DNA of 64,000 nt from Calothrix sp. NIES-4101 (GTDB taxonomy: Bacteria > Cyanobacteriota > Cyanobacteriia > Cyanobacteriales > Nostocaceae), in the NCBI GenBank assembly GCA_004296455.1, contig AP018280.1, positions 3,968,001 through 4,032,000 of the forward strand. The letters run 5' to 3'. The notes below the pieces were generated by a model. That model worked only from the letters and a program-made list of their open reading frames with translations. It was not told the DNA's origin and made no database searches. This document shows positions 25,958 to 34,756 of the stretch, one piece after another (position 1 is the first letter of the stretch; every line of letters starts with the position of its first letter). A program made the position numbers and the translations under genes.

Positions 25958-26006
25958 GTTGACTCAAAATGGCGAGTTACGTAGAATACCCACTACATTT
26001 CGTGAT
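25958..26006 (+). pseudogene. Short second remnant of the GST-like gene
   Basis: The plus strand reads LTQNGELRRIPTTFRDG here, matching RTQNGEFHEIPTTFRS of the gene at 20311 (DNA match also clear: ACTCAAAATGG and ATACCCACTACATTTCG in both). Nothing before or after continues the gene. A relic of a duplicate copy. Confidence 0.65.
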
Positions 26007-26112
26007 GGGCAAAACCTGGACTCCGACCATCGTATGTCTGACTCGAAAGACTTCGATCAAGTTAATTGTAATATAATTTGTAGCATAAAAGAAATATAGA
26101 TTGTGTACTTTC

Positions 26113-26976
26113 ATGTCCGCAAAATTTGACCGTTATGGTCTGACAACCCGCGCGATTTCGGCTTCCGTGGCTGTTGCAAAACAGTACGGTATCGAGGTTG
26201 ATGAGCCTAAAATTATTGCCGATGCCTATTCTGTGCGGGTTCATCTCCAACCTGCCCCAATTGCTGCTCGTGTGAGTACGATTACATCTATATTGCGTCA
26301 GCCAATTACGACATGGTTACAGCGCGAGCTTGCAGTGGTAGGATTTTTGCACTCCCAAGGTGTTCCTGTCGTTCCTGTTAGCGACCTTTTACCCGTCGAT
26401 GTCCACTGTCACGATGGGCTGTTTATGACCTTTTGGCAGTACATTAGTCCCCTAGATGTTGTTCCCGACTCGGAAACAGTTGGGAAAATGCTGGCTGAAT
26501 TGCATCCAGTTTTGCAGAACTATTCCGGTGATTTGCCCCTGCTAGCACCTCCGTTGAACGATATTCCCAGGGGAATCGCTCGCTTGCAAGAAATTGGTGA
26601 TATTTTGAATGCCGATGATTTGAATTTACTGAGGGAAACTTACGATCGCTTGTTACCAAGATTAGAAAATCCTGGAGGTTTGTTACAACCATTACACGGC
26701 GATGCTCATGCCGGAAATTTAATTGCAACGGCAAAAGGGTTTTTATGGAACGATTTTGAAGATACTTGCAGGGGTTTAGTCGAGTGGGATTTGGTAAATA
26801 TTGACGATGTAGGGAGAACAGCTTACGGAGAAATCGTCGAACCAGAAATGTTGGAAATATATCAACAATTGCGAAAGTTACACGGAATCGTTTGGGTATA
26901 TGCACTATCACCGGAATTTCCCGATTGGCTTGAGTATGTGCGATCGCTTCTTGATGATTTGCGTGGCGATCGATAG
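26113..26976 (+). CDS. Aminoglycoside phosphotransferase family (APH-like) kinase
   Basis: 287 residues from the ATG at 26113; an upstream TTG at 26101 is less likely. The catalytic loop LHGDAHAGNLI (about 194-204, Brenner motif with Asp and Asn) and the metal-binding DFED (214-217), followed by GLVEWDLVNI, are the hallmarks of APH/choline kinase folds. An N-terminal lysine and hydrophobic lobe (RELAVVGFLHSQGVPVVPV) are present. It would phosphorylate a small molecule such as an aminoglycoside, homoserine or choline; the substrate is not deducible. First plus-strand gene of the cluster. Confidence 0.88.
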   Translation: MSAKFDRYGLTTRAISASVAVAKQYGIEVDEPKIIADAYSVRVHLQPAPIAARVSTITSILRQPITTWLQRELAVVGFLHSQGVPVVPVSDLLPVDVHCHDGLFMTFWQYISPLDVVPDSETVGKMLAELHPVLQNYSGDLPLLAPPLNDIPRGIARLQEIGDILNADDLNLLRETYDRLLPRLENPGGLLQPLHGDAHAGNLIATAKGFLWNDFEDTCRGLVEWDLVNIDDVGRTAYGEIVEPEMLEIYQQLRKLHGIVWVYALSPEFPDWLEYVRSLLDDLRGDR

Positions 26977-27098
26977 GATAATTTTGCGCTCGACAGATTC
27001 TAGAAAGAGTGCTTGAATATCTGTGACATTGTTACTGTGGGAATATATGGGTAGAGCAATTTCTATCTTGCCATAATCGTGATATCTCTTGCGTAGTT

Positions 27099-27653
27099 AT
27101 GAAAACTCAGTATTATACTGCAACGAGTTTGGATGGATTTATTGCCGACGATCGCAATTCCCTCGATTGGCTATTTCAATTTGGTGAGATGGAAGGGGAT
27201 AGCTATGGCAATTTTCTTCGAGATGTTGGGGCGATCGCTATGGGTTCGACTACCTACGAATGGATTTTGGCTCACCATATTAACGAAGATGCCGAAAAGC
27301 CACAAAAATGGATGTACGAACAGCCTGCTTGGGTTTTTTCTTCTCGCAATTTACCAGCAATTGAGGGAGCAGATATTCGATTTGTCAGTGGAGATGTGCG
27401 AGCGGTACATCAACAAATGGTTACAGCAGCAGGGGATAAGAATATTTGGTTGGTGGGTGGAGGTGATTTAGTTGGGCAATTTTACGATCACGGTTTGCTG
27501 GATGAGATAATTGTGACGGTGGCATCGGTAACTCTTGGTAGTGGGGCACCTTTATTACCAAGAAAAATTATCACACCTCCACTCAAGTTACTGTCAGCGA
27601 CAACTTATGGAGATAGTTTTGTCGAGCTTTGCTATCAAGTTCGCGATCGATAA
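27099..27653 (+). CDS. Dihydrofolate reductase family protein (RibD C-terminal fold)
   Basis: 184 residues. N-terminal YYTATSLDGFIADDRNSLDW and the MGSTTYEWI block, a central PAWVFSSRNLP, NIWLVGGGDLVGQFYDHGLL and the C-terminal strand TVASVTLGSGAPLLP. This is the YyaP/YwjB-type DHFR-like/RibD-C family of NADPH-dependent reductases, usually of unknown substrate and not the trimethoprim target FolA. About 120 bases after the phosphotransferase; probably its own promoter. Confidence 0.9.
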   Translation: MKTQYYTATSLDGFIADDRNSLDWLFQFGEMEGDSYGNFLRDVGAIAMGSTTYEWILAHHINEDAEKPQKWMYEQPAWVFSSRNLPAIEGADIRFVSGDVRAVHQQMVTAAGDKNIWLVGGGDLVGQFYDHGLLDEIIVTVASVTLGSGAPLLPRKIITPPLKLLSATTYGDSFVELCYQVRDR

Positions 27654-27679
27654 AAAAATAGAAATTTACTTCGCAAGCT

Positions 27680-28044
27680 ATGGAAATTGCAGCTATCCCA
27701 TTTGAATTAGACCATTTATTTGTTTTGACCGAAATTGGTGCCCCGGAAGCTGAGGAATTGTGAGTCAGTGCGTTGCGCGGGTTCCCCGCGTTGAAGCAAC
27801 TGACGAACCCGTAAGGGATAGCATTTGGATTGGTGGAGGGAACATCGAATACCCATCCCGGTCAAGGTACAGCCAATCGTCGCTTCTTTTTTCATAATGC
27901 GATGTTGGAATTGCTGTGGGTTCATGCTCCCGCAGAAGCAAAATCTGAGGTTGTTTCTCCCACTCATCTGTGGGAATGTTGGGAACATCGCCACAATAGA
28001 ACCTGTCCGTTCGGGATTATTGTACGTCCGTCCAGCAGCAGTGC
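27680..28044 (+). pseudogene. Glyoxalase-like (VOC) gene, interrupted by a repeat and cut at 3' end
   Basis: From ATG 27680 the frame reads MEIAAIPFELDHLFVLTEIG, APEAEEL and a TGA at 27761. After about 60 bases of a palindromic repeat (GCGTTGCGCGGGTTCCCCGC and flanks) a frame resumes AFGLVEGTSNTHPGQGTANR, RFFFHNAMLELLWVH, matching the glyoxalase-like pattern (His near the N-terminus, F-G-L-x-E-G, G-T-x-N). At 28044/28045 it is joined to the replication-gene copy and the C-terminus is lost. Confidence 0.7.
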
Positions 28045-28724
28045 AATAAGTTAGCTCAACAAACCGAAGACTGGGAGCAGTCCGCGAATGTGCCGGGACA
28101 GAAGATTCTGTCCGGCAACTTCGCAAAGATTAATCGCTACGTTGAAGACATAGAACAAGTTAACTCGATTAGTCTTGAAGATAGTCATGAGGACAATTTT
28201 TCCGGGGGAGCGGCAGAGGAAGTCGAAGTTGTATCAACTTCGGATAAGCAAAATAAATCCGAAATTAGAGAAATATGTACTGAGTTAAAACGATTACGAA
28301 TTAATCCGGAGCAATGTTTGGGGGTGATTAAGAAACATTGGGAGAATGTTGCTGGGGCACTTGCTCGTGTAAAAGAAGCGATAAACGAGGGATGGTGTAA
28401 TAATCCGACTGGTTTGTTTAAGCTAAAACGTACTTACTTTGTAAGCCCGAAAACGTTACAGCAAGACTTTTAGGTTCCAAAAGATGTCACTTAGATGCGT
28501 CCAAGCTTATCAATAGCTGTAAAAGTGGCGAAAAACCCAAAAATACTGTGGATGCGGGGGTTAAAGACTGGTTTGAGTCTTTGCGGAGGGAACGGATTGT
28601 AATTGCGATGTCGGCAGGTTTTGTTTATACGTCTGAGGGAGAAGCGGTGGAAATTGGGGAGATGATGCGACGGTATCCTCTGGAGGGTGGGTTAACAGAG
28701 GCAAATTCATCAGCAAGGATTTAG
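28045..28724 (+). pseudogene. Second, partial copy of the replisome-organizer-like gene
   Basis: Matches 17455-18013 base for base in length once an 89-nt insertion (28421-28509) is removed, with scattered substitutions. It begins abruptly inside the gene's acidic linker and extends beyond the other copy's end, finishing PLEGGLTEANSSARI and a TAG at 28722-28724, which is probably the natural C-terminus. The insertion introduces a stop, so it is non-functional. Confidence 0.85.
28421..28507. mobile_element. 87-bp miniature inverted-repeat element (MITE)
   Basis: Inserted between the TTTA and TCAA of the replication-gene copy, whose intact counterpart is known at 17830 or so. Ends AGCTAAAACGTAC and, on the other strand, AGCTTGGACGCAT (8-9 of 13 matching), flanked by a duplicated TA. 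This is the pattern of MITEs mobilised by IS630/Tc1-type transposases. Confidence 0.65.
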
Positions 28725-28870
28725 TCTTTAGACATCTCCAACAATTAATAAAAAGGCGGTTGAAATGCTTATTCTACCGTACCAAAATGAGAGTTTATGG
28801 AGAGGTCTTTTAACTCTGGCGAACTGTATACTGTTGTTTAAGGCAGTATTTGCGTACTATCAAAAAGACT

Positions 28871-29383
28871 ATGCTGGACTTAATAAGAATTCAAACACTT
28901 GCCCAAACCTATTCTCCCCAGGAAATGTTTGCAGCTTTGGTTTGGCAGCGTCGTTTTAATAATTTTTATGGTGACAGGGTAATTACTGACCTTTTTCAAA
29001 ATCCCCATTTATGGTGTAGTTTTTTGTTTACCAAGCCGATTTTCGCCCCAGATGAAAATGGTTTGAGTTTTGGTGGTGTAATTGATACTCTCTTGGCAAT
29101 GGCAAATTATCGACCGATGCCAGAAGATAGCATTATTCATTTTGTTAATTATCCCGCAGATACTCTACATATACTCACGGAAAATCAAGATACAAAGGTA
29201 TCTCAATTAGTAAATTTTGGTAAGAAATGGCGGGCTGATTCAGTAGATGTCACCGATGGGACAGATGAGAATTATGCTTACCGACTCAAGCGACAATTGA
29301 GATATCGGCTTGAAGAAGCTTTATGGGAAGAAGAGAGTTTTGCTGGTAAAGATGCGGTGGTTATTTCTTACTGGTGGGATTAA
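28871..29383 (+). CDS. Hypothetical protein
   Basis: 170 residues from the ATG at 28871 (MLDLIRIQTLAQTYSPQEMF); a TTG seven codons earlier is less likely. Mixed helical and strand content with recurring aromatic pairs and a C-terminal VVISYWWD. I do not recognise the family. It is followed by the DUF1186 gene 80 bases later on the same strand. Confidence 0.55.
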   Translation: MLDLIRIQTLAQTYSPQEMFAALVWQRRFNNFYGDRVITDLFQNPHLWCSFLFTKPIFAPDENGLSFGGVIDTLLAMANYRPMPEDSIIHFVNYPADTLHILTENQDTKVSQLVNFGKKWRADSVDVTDGTDENYAYRLKRQLRYRLEEALWEEESFAGKDAVVISYWWD

Positions 29384-29463
29384 TTTTCATCAACATCTGA
29401 GATTTAGTAATATCTCGGCATGGGAAGATACATAATTGCTAGCAATAAAACGCAATCAGTCCT

Positions 29464-30351
29464 ATGGAAGTAGCAGAAATTATCAAACAACTGGAATATA
29501 ACGACACTGGAATTTTTCCCCGCGAGGCTTTGGAAAGTGCGATCGCGGCACAATCTGCCATTACACCTGTATTAATACAAACATTAAAAGATTGTAAAAA
29601 TAACCTGGATGAATTACTCGATGATTCCAGTTATTTCTTGAATATATATGCACTATATTTATTGGCAAAATTTCGGGAAAAAGAAGCTTATCCAGCTATC
29701 ATAGATTTTTTCTCCACCCCAGGAGATGCAGCAATAGATTCGACTGGAGATGTCGTTACCGAAGATTTGGGGAGAATTATTGCTTCGGTATTCGATGGTA
29801 ATCTCGAACCGATTAAACAACTAATCGAAAATCGGGAAGCGAATGAGTATATTCGAGGTGCTGCATTAGATTCATTAATAACTTTGATTGCTCAAAATAT
29901 GATAGAGAGGGAGCAAGTTGTTGAGTATTTCGCAGAACTTTTTCAAGGCAAAATTGAAAGGATTCCAGAAGATTATCTTATCAATAAATTAGTTGTAGAT
30001 GCTTGTGATTTATGCCCGATAGAACTTAAATCACATGTTGAACAAGTTTTTGAAGATGGTTTAATAGATCAGATGTTTATCGGTAGGGAAGAGGTTGATG
30101 AAGCTATAGAATTGGGAATAGAAACATCTTTAAAAAAGCTTCGTCAGGATTCACATCATACTTTCGTTGATGATGTAATTGAAGAAATGGAATGGTGGGC
30201 TTGTTTTCATCAAGCAAATACTAAAAAAAGTTATCAGCCTTTTTCCATTACAGAAGAACTAACAAAATCGCCTCATCGCAAAAAATCTCAAGGGGCTAAA
30301 AAGAAGAAGATGCAGAAGCAATCCCGTCGCCAAAATCGAAAGAAAAAATGA
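29464..30351 (+). CDS. DUF1186 domain protein
   Basis: 295 residues. MEVAEIIKQLEYNDTGIFPR opens the domain and LNIYALYLLAKFREKEAYPA, IIDFFSTPGD, EDLGRIIASVFDGNLEPIKQ and IRGAALDSLITL are typical DUF1186 phrases. The fold is an alpha-solenoid resembling HEAT repeats. The C-terminal 40 residues are lysine/arginine-rich (KKKKMQKQSRRQNRKKK), which suggests nucleic-acid contact. The usual SEC-C zinc motif at the end of related proteins is missing. Function unknown. Confidence 0.85.
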   Translation: MEVAEIIKQLEYNDTGIFPREALESAIAAQSAITPVLIQTLKDCKNNLDELLDDSSYFLNIYALYLLAKFREKEAYPAIIDFFSTPGDAAIDSTGDVVTEDLGRIIASVFDGNLEPIKQLIENREANEYIRGAALDSLITLIAQNMIEREQVVEYFAELFQGKIERIPEDYLINKLVVDACDLCPIELKSHVEQVFEDGLIDQMFIGREEVDEAIELGIETSLKKLRQDSHHTFVDDVIEEMEWWACFHQANTKKSYQPFSITEELTKSPHRKKSQGAKKKKMQKQSRRQNRKKK

Positions 30352-30484
30352 AAGCAATGAGCAGATTTGAATATTATGAGAGCATCACAATAGCAAAAAC
30401 AGCATTCAAATAAACTTGCAGGCATCGGATGTAACAGCGTTTATACTGAATCTGGTGTTACATGATTACAGGTTTTTACATCCA

Positions 30485-31393
30485 ATGGCTCTTCCCGACT
30501 ATCAGGAAATCATGCTTCCTTTACTAGGTTTTGTTGCCGATGGAGGGGAACATTCTTCTCGTGAGTCTGTTGAGCGGATGGCTGAATATTTTACCCTGAC
30601 GGAACAAGAACGGCGAGAATTACTACCTAGTGGTCGTCAGTATACTTTTGATAATCGGGTTGGTTGGGCACGCACTTACCTCAAGAAAGCCGGTTTGTTA
30701 GAATCGACCCGTCGAGGGTATTTTCGCATCACGCAACGAGGTCAAGAAGTTCTCAAGCAGAATCCCACACGAATTGATGCTCGCTTTCTGGAGAAATTCC
30801 CGGAATTTATTGATTTTCGCAACAGCAAACCCGAATCTGGAACCGTGGGAGTGGATGAAAATGCCACTAACAGCCAAACCCCGGAAGAACTGATTGAAGC
30901 AGCAATCCAGCAGTTAAATCAGGAATTAGCAATAGAGATTTTGGACGCAATTAAGGCTTGTTCGCCAGCGTTTTTTGAGAAGTTGGTGGTCGAGCTATTA
31001 CTAAAAATGGGGTATGGTGGGACACGTAAGGATGCTGGGCAGACTGTTGGGCAAAGTGGTGATGGTGGGGTAGACGGTATTATCAATGAGGATCGATTGG
31101 GGCTAGATGTAATTTATATTCAGGCAAAGCGTTGGGACAATTCTGTCAGTCGTCCAGAGGTGCAGAAGTTTGCTGGTAGTTTGCAGGGTTTGCGCGCACG
31201 CAAGGGGATTTTCATCACGACTTCTAGTTTTACTAGGGAAGCCAAGGATTTTGTGGAAAAAATTGATAGTCGGATTATTCTGATTGATGGCGATCGCCTT
31301 ACCAAATTGATGATTGAAAATAATGTTGGTGTGACAGCACTTGCGGCTTATGAAATCAAGAAAATCGATAGCGATTTTTTTAGCGATACTTGA
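30485..31393 (+). CDS. mrr: Mrr-type restriction endonuclease
   Basis: 302 residues from the ATG at 30485 (MALPDYQEIMLPLLGFVADG), where Mrr proteins normally begin; the frame is open for 23 codons more upstream. N-terminal Mrr_N winged helix (HSSRESVERMAEYFTLTEQE, VGWARTYLKKAGLLESTRRG), linker, and a C-terminal PD-(D/E)XK domain: FFEKLVVELLLKMGYGG, GDGGVDGIINED and DVIYIQAKRWD with the D...Q-A-K active site. Mrr is a type IV enzyme that cuts DNA carrying foreign methylation. It sits at the head of the defence island and is a restriction partner candidate for the methylase at 34757. Confidence 0.93.
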   Translation: MALPDYQEIMLPLLGFVADGGEHSSRESVERMAEYFTLTEQERRELLPSGRQYTFDNRVGWARTYLKKAGLLESTRRGYFRITQRGQEVLKQNPTRIDARFLEKFPEFIDFRNSKPESGTVGVDENATNSQTPEELIEAAIQQLNQELAIEILDAIKACSPAFFEKLVVELLLKMGYGGTRKDAGQTVGQSGDGGVDGIINEDRLGLDVIYIQAKRWDNSVSRPEVQKFAGSLQGLRARKGIFITTSSFTREAKDFVEKIDSRIILIDGDRLTKLMIENNVGVTALAAYEIKKIDSDFFSDT

Positions 31394-31769
31394 ATATTAA
31401 ATCTCTAGCTTCATTTCCTTCAAGGAAGATAGTTTGAATTGATGTTAAATATTGATTTTGGTTTTATTTAGTAGTACTTTTGTCCTGTAAATCAAATGAT
31501 TTGGTTTTGCGAATTTCCCAAAAATCCCCACATAAAACAACTTCGCAAAAATGCTGAAAGCACGTAACTGACAAATGAAAAATCGTCAGTGATAACCATC
31601 ACTATTTATTTCCCAAAAAATCACATCTGGTAATCATTATTTTTTCCGGACGTTTTGTTAAAGATATGTTAAAAACAGTAAAACAACTTACGTGATTTTA
31701 CTGTGGCTTCGAGTGAGTTAGAAAACATTATAGTTTTTCTGCTACTTTGGGCTGCTGTTGTATCCACCT
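31394..31769 (+). promoter_or_regulatory. Upstream region of the defence operon with two inverted repeats
   Basis: ACTGAC / GTCAGT at 31567-31572 and 31585-31590, and a perfect 9-bp inverted repeat ACAGTAAAA / TTTTACTGT at 31675-31683 and 31696-31704, 66-95 bases before the helicase start. The second is a good operator candidate. No regulator gene is encoded in the operon, so the controlling protein must lie elsewhere. No gene in the 375 bases. Confidence 0.45.
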
Positions 31770-34661
31770 ATGACAGACACCCTTGATCGAAAAGAGAAGC
31801 AAACAATACAACCAGGTTCCATTGTGCGTTGCCGCGATCGCCAATGGGTAGTTTTGCCTTCAGAAAATTTAGATGTAGTGCGGTTGCGTTCTTTATCTGG
31901 GAATGAGGACGAAATTACAGGTATTTACCGACATTTATTGGAGACGAATCTGGAAGCGATCGCATCTGCAAGTTTTCCCTTGCCATCAGCGAATCAAGTT
32001 AAAGATCATGCCGCAGCACATGTGTTGATGGATGCAGCGCGGTTGTTGCTGCGAAGCGGTGCGGGACCTTTTCGCTGTTTAGGACGGTTATCGCTGCGTC
32101 CTCGTCCCTATCAATTAGTGCCGTTGTTAATGGCATTGCGGTTGGAAACGCTGCGGTTATTGATTGCAGACGATGTTGGCATCGGTAAAACTATTGAAGC
32201 TGGATTAATCGCCCGTGAATTTTTAGACCGGGGTGAGGTGAAGCGAATAGCAGTTTTGTGTCCGCCCCATTTATGTGACCAGTGGCAGCAGGAACTTAGG
32301 GAGAACTTTCATATTGATGCGGTGGTAATTCGCTCTGGGACAGCTTCTAAATTAGAGCGGGTGGTGCCGGGGGATGAGCATATTTTTAGTTATTACCGCC
32401 ATATTATTGTGAGTTTGGACTACGCCAAAGCTGACCGGAGAAAGGCAAGTTTTATTACTCATTGCCCAGATTTGGTGATTGTGGATGAAGCCCACACCTG
32501 TGCTAATGGAAATAAGAAAAGTACATCTCAACAGCAACGACATCAATTAATCCAAGAAATCGCTGCAAAAGCTGACAGAAATCTACTTTTACTTACCGCA
32601 ACACCCCACAGTGGGATTGAAGAGGCGTTTTTATCGTTGTTGGGATTGTTGAAACCAGAGTTTGGGCAATTGTCGTTGGATTTTCTCACAGAGGAGCAGC
32701 GTAAAACCTTAGCCCAACACTTTATCCAGCGACGACGGGCTGATGTTAAGTTGTGGTTGGGGAATGAAACGCCTTTCCCAGAGCGGGAATCTGCGGAAAT
32801 GCCTTATAAACTCTCGAAGGAGTATAAAAGTTTATTTGAGGATGTTTATAACTTTGCGCGGGGATTAGTAAAAACTACTACTAGTGACATGAGTTATGCC
32901 CAGCGTCGGGGTAGATATTGGTCGGCTTTGGCGTTGATTCGTTGTGTGATGTCTTCACCTGCGGCAGCTATTGCTACTTTAAGCAAAAAGGGAAATCGGG
33001 AGTCGGGAATGGGTATTGGGGAAGATTCTCCAGTAATAGATGAAGATTTAATGAGTTCCTATGTTTATGACCCAGCCGATAGAGAGCAGGCAACAGACGC
33101 AGCTCCAACTATGGTTGTAGAACAGGGGCAAGAAAGCTACGGTGAGAAAGAAAGGCGTAAATTAAGAGAGTTTGTCAAAGCTGCTGAGGCTTTGCAAGGT
33201 AAAAAGGATTCTAAGTTACAAGCTTGTATTGAAACGGTGGAATCTTTGCTTCAGGATGGTCACAATCCGATTCTCTGGTGTCGTTACATTGCAACGGCTA
33301 ATTATGTGGCTGAAGCTTTGCGGCAAAAGTTGGAGAAGAAAAAAGGAGAAATTCGGGTAATTGCGATTACTGGGGAACAGTCAGAAGACGAGCGAGAAAT
33401 TCGTCTGGAAGAATTAAAATCCTATCCACAAAGGATATTAGTTGCGACTGATTGTTTAAGTGAAGGTGTTAACCTCCAATCCCACTTTAATGCTGTCCTC
33501 CACTACGATTTACCCTGGAACCCCAACCGTTTAGAGCAACGGGAAGGTCGTGTAGATAGATATGGACAACCCGCAGAAAAGATAAAAACTTTTTTACTCT
33601 TAGGACAAGATAATCCTGTTGATGGTGCGGTGATGGATGTGTTGGTGCGGAAAGCTGTACAGATTCACAAGACTTTGGGGATTACTGTTCCTGTACCAAT
33701 GGATAGTACTAATGTTTCGGAAGCGGTATTTAAATCGCTGTTTGATAAAGCTACAGATGTGGTACAGCTATCGTTGTTAGATTTACTCGATGGGGAAGAA
33801 TCTGCGGTGGAGTTGGTTCATAGCAGTTGGGATAAAGCCGTCGAGAGAGAAAAAATCAGTCGCACTCGGTTTGCACAGCGCAGTATTAAACCGGAGGAAG
33901 TTCAGCAGGAATTGATGGATTCTGACCAAATTTTAGGTTCCCAAGAAGATGTGGAAAGGTTCGTCAAGTCAGCTTGCGATCGCTTAAATTGTTCTCTCAT
34001 CAATAAGAAACTTGGGAAATGGCTATTACCTTCGATTCCCAACTTCCTAAAATCTGGGTTGGGAGAAAAACCCTTATTGCTGACTTTTACCCATCCCGCA
34101 CCGTCTGGGGTGGAATATATCGGACGCAATCACCCATTAGTGGAAGGATTAGCGCGTCATATCCTTGAGGATGCGTTGGTAAACCAAGATAATCCCATTG
34201 CTGCAAGATGTGGTTACACCGTCACGGATGCTGTGGAGAAGCGGACGACGTTGTTATTGGTGAGGTTGCGTCATCTATTAGAAGCAAAAAGCTCCAAACA
34301 GCAACGCACTGGCTCAACATTACTAGCGGAAGAGTGCGCTGTAATTGGGTTTACAGGTTCTCCTTCTCAACCAAAATGGTTAGAACCGGAGATAGCCAAC
34401 GATTTATTACAACAATCCTCACCAGTTAGTGATACTCCCAAAGTTATCAAGCAGGAAGAAATCGGAGAATTGCTAGAAGATATTGGCGAGTTAGAGGGTG
34501 ATTTAGAGAAATTTGCCATAGAGCGATCGCATAAACTTTCCCAAAGCCACAAACGAGTTCGCTCCATCACCAAAGAAGGAGCAATTCAAGTACAACCCCA
34601 ATTACCTCTTGACATTTTAGGAGTATATATTCTCCAACCCGGAGGGAAAAAAGGCTCGTAG
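31770..34661 (+). CDS. drmD: SNF2-type helicase, DrmD-like
   Basis: 963 residues from the ATG at 31770 (a TTG is four codons upstream). It opens with a small beta domain (PGSIVRCRDRQWVVLPSENL) typical of DISARM-type SNF2 helicases. Helicase motifs: RPRPYQLVPLLMALR, Walker A ADDVGIGKTIEAGLIAREF (about 133-151), Walker B/DEAH VIVDEAHTC (about 236-244), LLLTATPHSG, then the second RecA domain with ILVATDCLSEGVNLQSHFNA and QREGRVDRYGQ (about 589-600). RapA/HepA-like second half. In DISARM class 1 this helicase partners an adenine methylase, as here (34757, 95 bases downstream). It may translocate on incoming DNA. The whole-operon context is the main support for the Drm name; plain RapA-like helicase is the alternative. 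Confidence 0.75.
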   Translation: MTDTLDRKEKQTIQPGSIVRCRDRQWVVLPSENLDVVRLRSLSGNEDEITGIYRHLLETNLEAIASASFPLPSANQVKDHAAAHVLMDAARLLLRSGAGPFRCLGRLSLRPRPYQLVPLLMALRLETLRLLIADDVGIGKTIEAGLIAREFLDRGEVKRIAVLCPPHLCDQWQQELRENFHIDAVVIRSGTASKLERVVPGDEHIFSYYRHIIVSLDYAKADRRKASFITHCPDLVIVDEAHTCANGNKKSTSQQQRHQLIQEIAAKADRNLLLLTATPHSGIEEAFLSLLGLLKPEFGQLSLDFLTEEQRKTLAQHFIQRRRADVKLWLGNETPFPERESAEMPYKLSKEYKSLFEDVYNFARGLVKTTTSDMSYAQRRGRYWSALALIRCVMSSPAAAIATLSKKGNRESGMGIGEDSPVIDEDLMSSYVYDPADREQATDAAPTMVVEQGQESYGEKERRKLREFVKAAEALQGKKDSKLQACIETVESLLQDGHNPILWCRYIATANYVAEALRQKLEKKKGEIRVIAITGEQSEDEREIRLEELKSYPQRILVATDCLSEGVNLQSHFNAVLHYDLPWNPNRLEQREGRVDRYGQPAEKIKTFLLLGQDNPVDGAVMDVLVRKAVQIHKTLGITVPVPMDSTNVSEAVFKSLFDKATDVVQLSLLDLLDGEESAVELVHSSWDKAVEREKISRTRFAQRSIKPEEVQQELMDSDQILGSQEDVERFVKSACDRLNCSLINKKLGKWLLPSIPNFLKSGLGEKPLLLTFTHPAPSGVEYIGRNHPLVEGLARHILEDALVNQDNPIAARCGYTVTDAVEKRTTLLLVRLRHLLEAKSSKQQRTGSTLLAEECAVIGFTGSPSQPKWLEPEIANDLLQQSSPVSDTPKVIKQEEIGELLEDIGELEGDLEKFAIERSHKLSQSHKRVRSITKEGAIQVQPQLPLDILGVYILQPGGKKGS

Positions 34662-34756
34662 TAGCGTTACCCTTCGGGAAGCTTCGCAAACAGCGCACTT
34701 TCTCAAATATCTCCTCAACTATTTTCTCCAACATCTACTAATTATATTTTCTAGCT

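Noticed and set aside
18014-28044. Integron cassette array
   Set aside because: Genes are in mixed orientation, many with their own spacers and promoters; no integrase and no regular attC sites. The inverted repeat at 18295 does not fit the GTTRRRY/RYYYAAC core.
28765-28959. 64-codon ORF overlapping the start of the gene at 28871
   Set aside because: Has a reasonable ribosome-binding site but no recognisable sequence features and overlaps a longer, more plausible gene in another frame.
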